NCBI GenBank assembly: GCA_001794945.1
Contig: MGMJ01000127.1
Location: forward strand, 16,696 to 55,245
From: Chloroflexi bacterium GWC2_73_18
GTDB lineage: Bacteria; Chloroflexota; Limnocylindria; Limnocylindrales; CSP1-4
DNA: 38,550 bases
Direction: 5' to 3'
This document shows, piece by piece, positions 9,190-18,001 of this stretch. Position numbers and translations under genes: made by a program. How positions within the stretch are numbered: the stretch's first letter is position 1; the number at the start of each line of letters is the position of its first letter. The notes under the pieces were generated by a model. That model saw nothing but the letters and a program-made list of their open reading frames with translations. It had not been told where the DNA came from and did no database searches.

Positions 9190-10530
9190 CTACTTCCCCG
9201 CGGCCGCCGCCACCGCGTTGCGGGCGGCGACCGCGATCGGCTCGTTGAGCGCCCCGATCGGCGGGGAGTAGACGTTCTCCATCGTCGCCAGCTCGTCGAT
9301 GGTGGCGTGCTTGCGCATGGCGAAGGCCATGAAGTCGGCGCGCTCCTTCACCCCGTCGCCACCGGCGAACTGGATGCCGATCACCTCGCGCGTCGCCGGG
9401 TCGGCCAGCATCTTGACGCGCATCGGCTCGACCTTCGGGTGGTAACGGGCGCAGCTGATCCCCTTCGCCTCGCCGATGATGTAGGGGCGGCCGAGCGCGC
9501 GCGCGAGCGTCTCGGTGATCAGCACGCCCCCGACCTGGGTGGTCCCGACCTCCATCGCCCACGGGACGTGTACCGCGCGGTAGTGTCGCTCGTCGCCGGC
9601 GGCGTTCGCCCCGGCGACGCGGCCCTGCGTGTAGGCGTAGGTGCCCGGCATGAGCCGCACCGGCACCTCGGCGATCGCCTGCGGCGTCTCGACGACGGCA
9701 CCCGCGGCGAAGACGTCCGCGACGTTGGTCCGCATCGCGTCGTCGACGACGATGCCGCCCGCGCTGCCGAGCCGGACCCCGATCTGGCGAGCGAGGCGCG
9801 TGTCAGGCTTCTGGTCGGCCGCCATGAACGCCATCTGGCAGGCGATCTCCCCGGGGGCGGTGATGGCGCTGACGAGACGACCGTCCCGGCCCTTCAGCTC
9901 GCGCAGTCGCGTCGAGAGCAGGAAGCGGACGCCGAGCTTCTCGAGGCTCTCCTGGCCCATCTGCATGACGTCCGGGTCGGCGAACTCGGCGAGCAGCCAG
10001 GGTTCCTCGTCGATGACGGTCACCTGCTTGCCGCGATGGGCCAGGCCGGTCGCCAGCTCGAGGCCGACCGGCCGGGCCTTCCAGACGACGACGGAGTCGA
10101 CGCCGTCCAGCGCGCGGTCGATCTCGCGGGCGCGGTCGATGTCCTTGACGAAGTGGATCCCCTCGAGCTCGATGCCCGGGATCTCGGGGAGGACGTACTG
10201 CCAGCCCGTGCAGAGGATCAGCCGGTCGAACGGGAGGCGCTCGCCGCCGCCCATCTCCACCGTGCGGGAGGCCATGTCGATCCGCTCGACGAAGGTCGAG
10301 AGGCGAAGATCGAGGCCGATCTCCTCGGTGTAGAACTCGGACTTCTGCAGGAAGAGGTCATCGAAGCTGGCGACCTCGCGGCCGAAGACGTAGGGGATGC
10401 CGCAGGGGCTGTAGGCGGTGTGGGCGAGGTCCCCGATCAGCGTCACCTCGAGCGACCGGTCGTACTGCTTCGCCGTCGACGCGGCCGAGATGCCGGCCGC
10501 GCCGGCGCCGATGACGACGATGCGCGCCAT
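9190..10530 (-). CDS. FAD-dependent pyridine nucleotide-disulfide oxidoreductase (CoA-disulfide reductase-like)
   Basis: GAGAAGISAA Rossmann motif, YSPCGIPYVFG redox-Cys motif, GTYAYTQGRVAGANAAG. Confidence 0.88.
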   Translation of the reverse strand: MARIVVIGAGAAGISAASTAKQYDRSLEVTLIGDLAHTAYSPCGIPYVFGREVASFDDLFLQKSEFYTEEIGLDLRLSTFVERIDMASRTVEMGGGERLPFDRLILCTGWQYVLPEIPGIELEGIHFVKDIDRAREIDRALDGVDSVVVWKARPVGLELATGLAHRGKQVTVIDEEPWLLAEFADPDVMQMGQESLEKLGVRFLLSTRLRELKGRDGRLVSAITAPGEIACQMAFMAADQKPDTRLARQIGVRLGSAGGIVVDDAMRTNVADVFAAGAVVETPQAIAEVPVRLMPGTYAYTQGRVAGANAAGDERHYRAVHVPWAMEVGTTQVGGVLITETLARALGRPYIIGEAKGISCARYHPKVEPMRVKMLADPATREVIGIQFAGGDGVKERADFMAFAMRKHATIDELATMENVYSPPIGALNEPIAVAARNAVAAAAGK

Positions 10531-10544
10531 GCTGTCGCCTCCTC

Positions 10545-11585
10545 TCAGGTCGGGGCACCCATCATAGCCGGAGCACTCTCCGCGTAGTGCCGATGACGGG
10601 CGTAGAGGATCGGCTCGCCGCCCGTGTGCAGGAAGACGACCGTCGCCGCGCGCGGGATCTCGCCGCGGCGCACCAGGTCGATCAGCCCGGCCAGCGCCTT
10701 GGCCGTGTAGACCGGGTCGAGGACGAGTCCCTCGCGCTCGTAGGCGAGCCGGAGCGCGGCATCGCCCTCGGGCGAGGCGAGCCCGAAACCCGGGCCGAGG
10801 TAGCGCTCCTCGACGTGGACCTGCCGGCGGCCGATGCGCACGCCAAGGCGGAGGAGGCGCGCCGTCCCGCGGGCGAGATCGAGGAGTCGCTCGACACTCT
10901 CCGCACGCGGCCGGCTGACGAGGATGCCGAGGACCCGGTACGGCGCCCCGAGCCAGGCGGCGCCGGCGATCAGCCCCGCCTGCGTCCCGCAGGAGCCGCT
11001 CGCCGTCACCAGCAGGTCGGGCCGGACGTCGAGCGCCACGAGCTGCGCCGCCAGCTCGGCACTCGCCTCGACGTAGCCGGCGTCGCCGAGCGGGGTCGCC
11101 CCGCCGCGGCGGATGAGGCAGGGGCGACGCCCGGCGGTCCGCAGCTCGGCGGTCAGGGCATCGGCCGCCGGCTCGGTCGACTCTCGGTCATCGCTCCCGG
11201 TGAAGACGAGCCGCGCGCCGGCGAGGGTGTCGAGGAGCAGGTTCCCCTCGCGCGTCTCAGGCGGCCGCCCGTAGAGGACGGCGATCGGCTCGAGCCCGGC
11301 GACGCGCGCCGCGGCCACCGCGGTGCGCACGCAGTTCGACTGCGGGCCACCGACGGCGATCAGCGTGTCGGCCCGGCGGCGCAGCGCGTCGCCCAGCAGG
11401 AACTCGAGCTTGCGCACCTTGTTGCCGCCGCCGGCGAAGCCGGTCAGGTCGTCGCGCTTCAGCAACAGCCGCGCCAGGCCGACCGCCGCGGCCAGCCGCG
11501 GTGCGTCGTGGAGCGGGGTCGGCAGGTGCGCCAGGGGGAAGCGGGGCAACTCGACGGGGAGCGGACGCTGGCCAGGGAAGCCCAT
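10545..11585 (-). CDS. PLP-dependent D-cysteine desulfhydrase / ACC deaminase family protein
   Basis: PTPLHDAPRLAAAVG..LLLKRDDLTGFAGGGNKVRKLEFLLGDAL, GGPQSNCVRTAVAAAR, FLHTGGEPILYA. Confidence 0.88.
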   Translation of the reverse strand: MGFPGQRPLPVELPRFPLAHLPTPLHDAPRLAAAVGLARLLLKRDDLTGFAGGGNKVRKLEFLLGDALRRRADTLIAVGGPQSNCVRTAVAAARVAGLEPIAVLYGRPPETREGNLLLDTLAGARLVFTGSDDRESTEPAADALTAELRTAGRRPCLIRRGGATPLGDAGYVEASAELAAQLVALDVRPDLLVTASGSCGTQAGLIAGAAWLGAPYRVLGILVSRPRAESVERLLDLARGTARLLRLGVRIGRRQVHVEERYLGPGFGLASPEGDAALRLAYEREGLVLDPVYTAKALAGLIDLVRRGEIPRAATVVFLHTGGEPILYARHRHYAESAPAMMGAPT

Positions 11586-11597
11586 CGGCCGTGCTTC

Positions 11598-12935
11598 TCA
11601 GCCGTCGAGGACGCGGTCGACGAGCGCCTCGGCGAGACCGGTCGAGGGCGTGGAGAGAAGCCGCTCGAACTCGTCGGCCGCGAGGAGCCCGCCGGTCACC
11701 GGGTCCTCGCGCAGCTCGTCGCGGAGCGCCCGACCGGCGCCGCGGGCACGAGCGGCGGCGGCGTGTACCCTCGCGTGGGCCGTCTGCTTGCCGACGAGCC
11801 GGGCGAGCGCCAGCATCACCGCCTCGGCGGCGACCTCCTCCTGGTGCGCCTCGAGGTTGCGGCGCATCGCCTCGGCCCGTACCTCCAGACCGTCGAGCAG
11901 CTCGCGGGCGAGGCGGAGCGCGGCGCCGGTCGCCAGGCACGCCCCGGGGATCGCCGCCCACTCGCTCTTCCAGCTTCGCCCGTCGCGCTCGTGGTCGCCG
12001 ACGAGCGCCTCGAGCAACAGGTCGGCGTCACGGCGCACCAGCCGCGCCAGGGTGCCGAGGTGCTCGGCACGCTCGGGGTTCCGCTTCTGGGGCATGGTGA
12101 TGCTGCCGACGTCGTCGCCCCGGGCCGGCTCGGCCAGCTCGCCGATCTCGGGCCGCTGCAGGTTGTAGACCTCGTGGCCGATCCGGTCGAGGGCGCCGGT
12201 GACGAGCGCCAGCCAGCCGACGAACTCGGCGAAGCGGTCGCGCGCCGCCGTCCAGCTGATCGCCGGTGTGCCGAGGCCGAGGCGCGCCAGGACGCGCGCC
12301 TGCAACTCGAGGCCGCGCGGCCCGTAGCCGGAGAGCGTGCCGACGCCGCCGGCGAGCTGCCCGACCCCCAGCCGGGGCCGCATCTGCGTCAGCCGCTCGC
12401 GGTGGCGCCGCAGCTCGTCGAGCCAGCCGGCCGCCTTGAAGCCGAAGGTGATCGGCAGACCGGCCTGCCCGTGGGTGCGACCGAGCATCGGCGTCGAGCG
12501 ATGCGCCCGTGCCAGCTCGGCGAGGCGGCCCTCGATCGCATCGAGATCGCGCTCGGCGAGATCGGCGACGGCGAGCAGCGTCCGCGCGCACCAGGTATCG
12601 GCGATGTCCTGGACGGTCGCCCCGTAGCAGATCCACTCCCCGGCGCCGTCCCGGCAGCGTCGCGCCCGCTCGCGGATCAGGCCGAGCAGCGAGTGTCCCG
12701 TCTCGGCGTAGCCGCGCCGGACCTCGTCGAGGTCGACGGGCTCGCCACGCATCACCCGCGCGATCTCCGGCCCCGCCACGGCGGGGATGATGCCGACCGC
12801 CGCCTCCTCCTCCGCCAGCACGGCGAGGACCTCGCACCAGCCCCGTGTCCGCCCTTCGTCGTCGAAGAGCGTGCGCAGCTCGTCGCTCCCCCAGGCCGTG
12901 CCGAAGATCCGCGAGTCGATCGGATGGACCGACAT
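11598..12935 (-). CDS. Adenylosuccinate lyase / CMLE-like fumarase-superfamily C-N lyase
   Basis: GATVQDIADTW, GRTHGQAGLPITFGFK, GSITMPQKRNPE signature. Confidence 0.87.
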   Translation of the reverse strand: MSVHPIDSRIFGTAWGSDELRTLFDDEGRTRGWCEVLAVLAEEEAAVGIIPAVAGPEIARVMRGEPVDLDEVRRGYAETGHSLLGLIRERARRCRDGAGEWICYGATVQDIADTWCARTLLAVADLAERDLDAIEGRLAELARAHRSTPMLGRTHGQAGLPITFGFKAAGWLDELRRHRERLTQMRPRLGVGQLAGGVGTLSGYGPRGLELQARVLARLGLGTPAISWTAARDRFAEFVGWLALVTGALDRIGHEVYNLQRPEIGELAEPARGDDVGSITMPQKRNPERAEHLGTLARLVRRDADLLLEALVGDHERDGRSWKSEWAAIPGACLATGAALRLARELLDGLEVRAEAMRRNLEAHQEEVAAEAVMLALARLVGKQTAHARVHAAAARARGAGRALRDELREDPVTGGLLAADEFERLLSTPSTGLAEALVDRVLDG

Positions 12936-12938
12936 CGC

Positions 12939-14441
12939 TCAGCCGGCGGCCGCCGCGCGCGCACGCTCCAGGAGGCGCATCTCCGCCGCGGCCAGCGCCG
13001 CGGCACGCGCCGCCGTCCAGCTCCGCTGGCGTCGCAGCGATCGACGCTGCTCGGTGAGCAGCGTCCGGACCGCCGCTGGCGCGGCGCCTCCGATGCCGGT
13101 CCGGCGGGCCACGGCGGCACCGGGATCGAGCGCCTCCCGCACGGCCGCGTCGTCGAGCCCGAGCGGCACGCCGGCGACCTCGCGCGCCGCCATGTCGAGC
13201 GCGGCGGCGTCGATCCCGTCCTCCTCCCGACCAGCGGCGAGAGCGAGCCGGACCGCCTCCCCCACGATCCGGTGCGCCGTCCCGAACGGGATGCCGCGGC
13301 GCATCATGATCAGCTCGGCCAGGTCGTTGGCGGCCAGGTAGCCCCGGCGCGCGGCGGCCGCCAGGCGCTCGCGGTCGAAGCGGAGGCCGTCGACCACCTC
13401 GGCCAGAAGCGCGGCCGCCTGCTCGGCCAGCTCGAGCGCGGCGGGCACCTCGTCCTGGGCGAAGATGCGGGGGTCGGGTTGCCCGCTCGCCGTCCGCGCC
13501 ACGGCCGCCGCCCCGGCCAGCCGACCGATGAGGCGTCCGGCGACGCCGCGCACGAAGACGAGCGCGTAGGGGTTCTTCTTCTGCGGCATCGCCAGGCTGA
13601 CCCGGCTCGCCCGGTCGGCCAGCTCGACGAAGCCGAACTCCCGCGTCCCCCAGATCTGGAGGTCCTCGGCGAGCCGATCGAGGGCGAGGCCGACGCTGGC
13701 CGCGATCGCGCTCAGCTCGACCGCCAGGTCGGCCTGCCAGTTGGCGTCGCGGGCGTGGGGGACGACCCCGGCGAAACCCAGCGACTCCGCCAGCGCGGCG
13801 CGGTCGAGCGGCAGCGTGGCGCCGCTGGTGCAGCCGGCGCCGGCGGGGCTCAGGTCGACCCGCCCGAAGGCGGCGTGAAGCCGGGCCGCGTCGCGTCGGA
13901 GCGGGTAGGCGTAGCCGAGGAGTGCATGGGCGAGCGTCGTCGGCTGCGCCGCCTGCCAGTACGTGTAGTCGACTGCCAGGGTCCGCATGTGCCGCGCCGC
14001 CAGCGTCACCAGCACCGTCTGCAGCCGCTCGAGGGCGCCGGCGAGGGAGAGGAGACGGCGCCGCGCGGCCAGGTGGAAGGCGACCGTGGCGGCCTCTCGT
14101 CGCGGACGGCCCACGAGCAGGTAGCCGGCGTCGCCCCCGATCCTCTCGCGCAGCCGGGCCTCGCGGTTCATGACCAGGTCACCCTGCGCCGGGTCGAGGC
14201 CGGCCCCTCTCGCGCCCGGCCCGCCCCCGCCCGTCGCGCCCGAGGCGCCCAGCTCGAGCAGGGCGACGACCAAACGCCTGCCGGCGTCGGCCGGCACATG
14301 TCCGCCATCGAGGAGCGTCAGGACGTGCGCCAGGTCGGCGAGCGTCAGCTCGGGGAGGAGCGAGGGCGCCGCCGCCAGCTCGAGCCGGTAGGCGGAGCGG
14401 ATCAGCTCGGCGGACGGGCCCTCGACGAGCCGGCCGCTCAC
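12939..14441 (-). CDS. Argininosuccinate lyase-like fumarase-superfamily protein with altered catalytic motifs
   Basis: YTYWQAAQPTTLAHALLGYAYPL (ASL THxQxAQPTT region), SLAMPQKKNPYALVFVRG signature. Confidence 0.82.
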   Translation of the reverse strand: MSGRLVEGPSAELIRSAYRLELAAAPSLLPELTLADLAHVLTLLDGGHVPADAGRRLVVALLELGASGATGGGGPGARGAGLDPAQGDLVMNREARLRERIGGDAGYLLVGRPRREAATVAFHLAARRRLLSLAGALERLQTVLVTLAARHMRTLAVDYTYWQAAQPTTLAHALLGYAYPLRRDAARLHAAFGRVDLSPAGAGCTSGATLPLDRAALAESLGFAGVVPHARDANWQADLAVELSAIAASVGLALDRLAEDLQIWGTREFGFVELADRASRVSLAMPQKKNPYALVFVRGVAGRLIGRLAGAAAVARTASGQPDPRIFAQDEVPAALELAEQAAALLAEVVDGLRFDRERLAAAARRGYLAANDLAELIMMRRGIPFGTAHRIVGEAVRLALAAGREEDGIDAAALDMAAREVAGVPLGLDDAAVREALDPGAAVARRTGIGGAAPAAVRTLLTEQRRSLRRQRSWTAARAAALAAAEMRLLERARAAAAG

Positions 14442-14448
14442 GGTTCGC

Positions 14449-15285
14449 TCACCGGCGCGGCCGCCCTGGCGCGCCGGCCGGCTCCCGCTGCAGCGCCGCC
14501 CGCAGCGTCTCGAAGCGGAGGCCGCGTCGGAGCGCCTCCAGCGCGAGCACCTCGCCGGGAGCGATGTTGGCGAGGTTGACGTTAGCCCCGAGGCGAAGGA
14601 TCAGGTAGGCCTGCTGGTCGTGCAGCGGCGCCTCCCAGAGGATGCGGGACCGGTCGGGCAGCGCCGCCAGAAGCGCGTCCAGGATCCCCTCGTCGACGTG
14701 GCCGGTCGCGTCGAAGATCCCGGTGCCCCGTCCCGACTCGCGCGCCTCGATCGTGACGAAGGCGACGCCGAGCGCCAGGTCGGCCCCCGCCCGGTCCGCC
14801 ATCTCGGCGGGCGTCAGCTGCCGCCGCGGGTCCTTGCGTCCCACCTCGCTGATGACCGTGAGCCCGGCGTCGAGCGCCCGTTCGATCGCCTCCTGCCGCG
14901 ACGCGGCCGGGAGATCGACGGTGCCGTCGCTCACCTCGACGCCGGTGAACCCCAGCTCGCAGGCGCGACGCAGGAACGCCGCCAGGTGCCCGGTCGCCCA
15001 CGCCGCCTCGAGCAGCGTGCCGCCGGGGTAGACGACGATCCCGGCCTCGACGAGCCGCGCGACCTTCCGCGCCAGGAGCGCTCCGTCGAGCGCGGCCGAG
15101 CTCCCGAACCCGAGCTTGACGTGATCGACCAGGTGACCCGCGGTCTCCGCCAGGTCGTCGACGGCCCGGAGGCCGAGTCCCTTGTCGATGATGGCCGTGA
15201 TCCCGGTGGCCCGGGGCTTCTCTGTGCGCGCCCCGAGGAGCGCCCCGATCGCCTCGCCCCAGGCGCCGTCGTGTCGCCCGCTCAT
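14449..15285 (-). CDS. Phosphosulfolactate synthase (ComA)-like protein
   Basis: GITAIIDKGLGLRAVDDLAETAGHLVDHVKLGFGSSA, YPGGTLLEAAWATGHL.AFLRRACELGFTGVEVSDGTVDL, ISEVGRKDP; ATG at 15283-15285. Confidence 0.85.
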   Translation of the reverse strand: MSGRHDGAWGEAIGALLGARTEKPRATGITAIIDKGLGLRAVDDLAETAGHLVDHVKLGFGSSAALDGALLARKVARLVEAGIVVYPGGTLLEAAWATGHLAAFLRRACELGFTGVEVSDGTVDLPAASRQEAIERALDAGLTVISEVGRKDPRRQLTPAEMADRAGADLALGVAFVTIEARESGRGTGIFDATGHVDEGILDALLAALPDRSRILWEAPLHDQQAYLILRLGANVNLANIAPGEVLALEALRRGLRFETLRAALQREPAGAPGRPRR

Positions 15286-16160
15286 GGCGTCCCGACCAGC
15301 TCGCGGAGACCGGCCGCAACGTCCTCCAGGGTGGCGCCCCAGGGGACGACGACGACCTGTCCATCGCGCTCGATCCCGTGCTCGAGAAGGCAGCACTTCA
15401 GGAGCGTCGGCTCGCTGCGCGCGCCGGCGAGGCGGCGCGGGCAGATCTCGGCCGAGGGCGGCACGTCGCCGTAGAGATGCCGGTGGATCTGTCGGCTCCG
15501 CTCGCAGCCGACGAGCGTCCAGTCGGCGCGCGGCGGGCGCTCCTCGAGGAAGTGGACCGGGGCGTCGAGCGCCTCGAACCCGGACGAGCGGCAGGGGAAG
15601 AGGTAGCCGCCGCGGCCGGGGCCGGCCGCCGCCGCCAGGTCGCGCAGGTCGATCCGCTCGAGCTCGGGGCGTGTCGCCGCCAGCGGCGCCGTCGCCAGCA
15701 CCCGCTCGACCAGGTCCCACAGCTTGGGCGGCTCGGGGGGCGCCACCTCGACGACGCGGACGACCGCCGGGTCGGGGTGGGCGATGAAGTTGACGTGCTC
15801 GTAGCGCCCGAGGACGACCAGGGTCTCGGCCGGGCCGACCCCGAGCTCGGCCGCCCTGGCCGCCAGCGCGGACGGAAGGCCGGTGTCGACCGAGCGGTCC
15901 ACGACGAGGTGCGTCCGTTCGGGCGGTGAGAGCCAGGTCGCGCCGGTGATCGGCGCGAAGAGCGGCTCGCGGCTCGCCTTCTCGACCGCGGCCACGGCCA
16001 CCGCTCCGCCGGTGCGGAAGACGATGAAGTCGGTGTGGCGGTAGGCCTCGCGCCCGACGATCGTCGTCAGCCCCTGCTCGGTGAGGGGGAAGTCGGCCAC
16101 CTGGAAACTGACGCGCCGGTACGGGAGCGGCACGAGGTTGCGCACGCCGGGAGCTTCCAT
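15282..16160 (-). CDS. Uncharacterised protein with conserved-looking Cys residues
   Basis: MEAPGVRNLVPLPYRRVSFQVADFPLTEQGLTTIVGREAYRHTDFIVFRTGG...FPCRSSGFEALDAPVHFLEERPP...CPRRLAGARSEPTLLKCCLLEHGIERDGQ; 4-nt overlap with comA-like gene. Confidence 0.75.
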   Translation of the reverse strand: MEAPGVRNLVPLPYRRVSFQVADFPLTEQGLTTIVGREAYRHTDFIVFRTGGAVAVAAVEKASREPLFAPITGATWLSPPERTHLVVDRSVDTGLPSALAARAAELGVGPAETLVVLGRYEHVNFIAHPDPAVVRVVEVAPPEPPKLWDLVERVLATAPLAATRPELERIDLRDLAAAAGPGRGGYLFPCRSSGFEALDAPVHFLEERPPRADWTLVGCERSRQIHRHLYGDVPPSAEICPRRLAGARSEPTLLKCCLLEHGIERDGQVVVVPWGATLEDVAAGLRELVGTP

Positions 16161-16165
16161 CGCCG

Positions 16166-16990
16166 TCAGACGACCGGCACGACGGCCGCGGCGAGGCGCC
16201 ACGCCCGTCCCGCCAGGCGCACGCCCGCCAGCATATCCGCGCCCGACGTCTCACCGATCGCCAGGAGCGGCGCCGGGTCGGGCGGCGCCGTCGCTCCGAG
16301 GCGGAGGAGTGCCTCCAGCAGGCCGGCCAGCGGCGCCGTGACCTCGCCGTCAGCCGCCGCCGCCAGGAGCTGGCCGGCGAGCCGCGTCGTGTGCGGCAGG
16401 GCCTCCGCCACGACCGCCGCCCGGAGGCTGTTCCCCGGGCCGGCGAGCCCGGCCGCCTCGACCCACGCCCCGAAGGCGAGAGCCGCAGCGAGCAGATCGT
16501 CTCCCGATGGGGTGAGTCCCGGCCCGAGGCCGGCCAGCGGCCCGGCCGCAGTCGCGGCTGCACCGGCGTCGCCGGCAGCGAGGGCCGACTCGAGGCCGGC
16601 GAGGGAGGCCGCGCTTGCCACCGCGGCGATGCCGCGCTCGAGGCCGGGGGAGAGGGCCGCCCGTCGCTCGACGAGGTCGAGCCGTCGCGCGAGCTCGGCC
16701 GGCCCCACGGCCCCGGAGGCGGGCACCGGGCGCGCTCGCCAGCGGACGGCACCGTGGAGGTCCAGGCGAGGCGGGGCGCTCACCTGGCGCAGGTCGTACG
16801 GGGACGTCCGGTCGAGCCGGGCGGTGAAGGGCCCGTCGGGGAGGTCGTGCCGGACGAGCGAGACGAGCGTCCCGTCTCCCGTCCGCGCCAGGATCAGCGC
16901 CCGTTCGAAACGCGCGTGGAGCGACCAGTCACCACCCGCCTCGAGCAGGCGCGCCGCCCGATCGTCGAGGCTGATCACGCGGATACTCAT
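16166..16990 (-). CDS. DUF2877-family protein (YlbF, AllH-like)
   Basis: LAGLGPGLTPSGDDLLAAALAFGAWVEAAG signature; 274 aa. Confidence 0.82.
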   Translation of the reverse strand: MSIRVISLDDRAARLLEAGGDWSLHARFERALILARTGDGTLVSLVRHDLPDGPFTARLDRTSPYDLRQVSAPPRLDLHGAVRWRARPVPASGAVGPAELARRLDLVERRAALSPGLERGIAAVASAASLAGLESALAAGDAGAAATAAGPLAGLGPGLTPSGDDLLAAALAFGAWVEAAGLAGPGNSLRAAVVAEALPHTTRLAGQLLAAAADGEVTAPLAGLLEALLRLGATAPPDPAPLLAIGETSGADMLAGVRLAGRAWRLAAAVVPVV

Positions 16991-17015
16991 CGGCCGAATG
17001 CTAGCATCCGCCCCG
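16990..17015. promoter_or_regulatory. Symmetric divergent promoter: palindrome ATGCTAGCAT (16998-17007) gives TAGCAT on each strand, 7 nt from the minus ATG (16990) and 7 nt from the plus GTG (17015)
   Basis: Direct reading of cat-cggccga-ATGCTAGCAT-ccgcccc-gtg. Confidence 0.65.
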
Positions 17016-17998
17016 TGCCTGCCTCGCCGTCCGCGGCCGCCCTGCCGCCCCTCCCCGAGCTGGTGGAGCGCCTGCGCGCCTCCCCGGCCTGGCAGCGCAA
17101 GCGCGAGCTGACGCTCCTCTCGCGCGGCGAGCTGCGTCTCGAGGCCGACGTCGGCGACGACGCCATCGCACTCCCGGACGGTGACGGGTACCTGCTCCTG
17201 GCCGCGGAGGTGATGTGGCCGCCGATGGTCGCCGCCGAGCCCGAGCTAGCCGGTCGCAACGCCGTGCTCGTGAACGCGAACGACATCTACGCCATGGGCG
17301 GGCGGCCGATCGCCCTCCTCGACACGCTCGTGGCGACCGGGCTCGCCGAGGCGGAGGCGGTCCTTCGGGGCGTCGCCGCCGGCGCCGCCCGCTACGGGAT
17401 CCCCGTGGTGGGCGGCCACCTGACGGCGGCCGGCGGCGTCACCTCGCTCGCCGCCTTCATCGCCGGACGCGCGCGCCGTCTCCTTTCGGGCCGCGCCGCG
17501 GTGCCGGGCGACGCCCTCCTGCTGCTGACCGGGCCGCGCGGACGCTTCCACGCCCGCTTCCCCTTCTGGGACTGCTCCGGTGAACGGAGCGACGAAGAGC
17601 TGCGCGCCGACCTCGAGCTGCTCCCGGCGATCGCCGAGGCCGGCCTCTGCGATGCCGCGCGCGACGTCTCCATGCCGGGGCTGCTGGGATCGGCGCTCCA
17701 GTTTCTGGAGGGCTCCGGGGTCGGGGCTGCGATCGACCTGGCGGCGCTCCCCTACCCGCCCGAATCGGAGGGCCGCGAGCTGGACTGGCTCCTCGCCTTC
17801 CCGGGCTACGGCTTCCTGCTCGCCGTCGAGGAGAGGCACGTCGACGCCGTGGCGGAGCGCGCCGCGGCGCGCGGCCGCGTCTGTCGCCGGATCGGCAGGG
17901 TGACCGCCGAGCGCCGCGTGACGGTCGGTCGCGACGGCGAGCACGCGCTGCTCTGGGATCTCGGCCGCGAGCCCTTCACCGGTTTCGGGCCGGCCTGA
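17015..17998 (+). CDS. AIR synthase (PurM)-like protein, Sll0787-like family of nit1C clusters
   Basis: DDAIALPDGDGYLLLAAEVMWPPMVAAEPELAGRNAVLVNANDIYAMGGRPIALLDTLVA, VVGGHLTAAGG, DVSMPGLLGSALQFLEGSGVGA; GTG start, 328 codons including stop. Confidence 0.85.
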   Translation: MPASPSAAALPPLPELVERLRASPAWQRKRELTLLSRGELRLEADVGDDAIALPDGDGYLLLAAEVMWPPMVAAEPELAGRNAVLVNANDIYAMGGRPIALLDTLVATGLAEAEAVLRGVAAGAARYGIPVVGGHLTAAGGVTSLAAFIAGRARRLLSGRAAVPGDALLLLTGPRGRFHARFPFWDCSGERSDEELRADLELLPAIAEAGLCDAARDVSMPGLLGSALQFLEGSGVGAAIDLAALPYPPESEGRELDWLLAFPGYGFLLAVEERHVDAVAERAAARGRVCRRIGRVTAERRVTVGRDGEHALLWDLGREPFTGFGPA

Positions 17999-18001
17999 CG
18001 A

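Noticed and set aside
10587-14579. 1330-aa plus-strand ORF
   Set aside because: Low-complexity R/G/E/D/A-rich antisense shadow of three convincing minus-strand enzymes; a high-GC artefact
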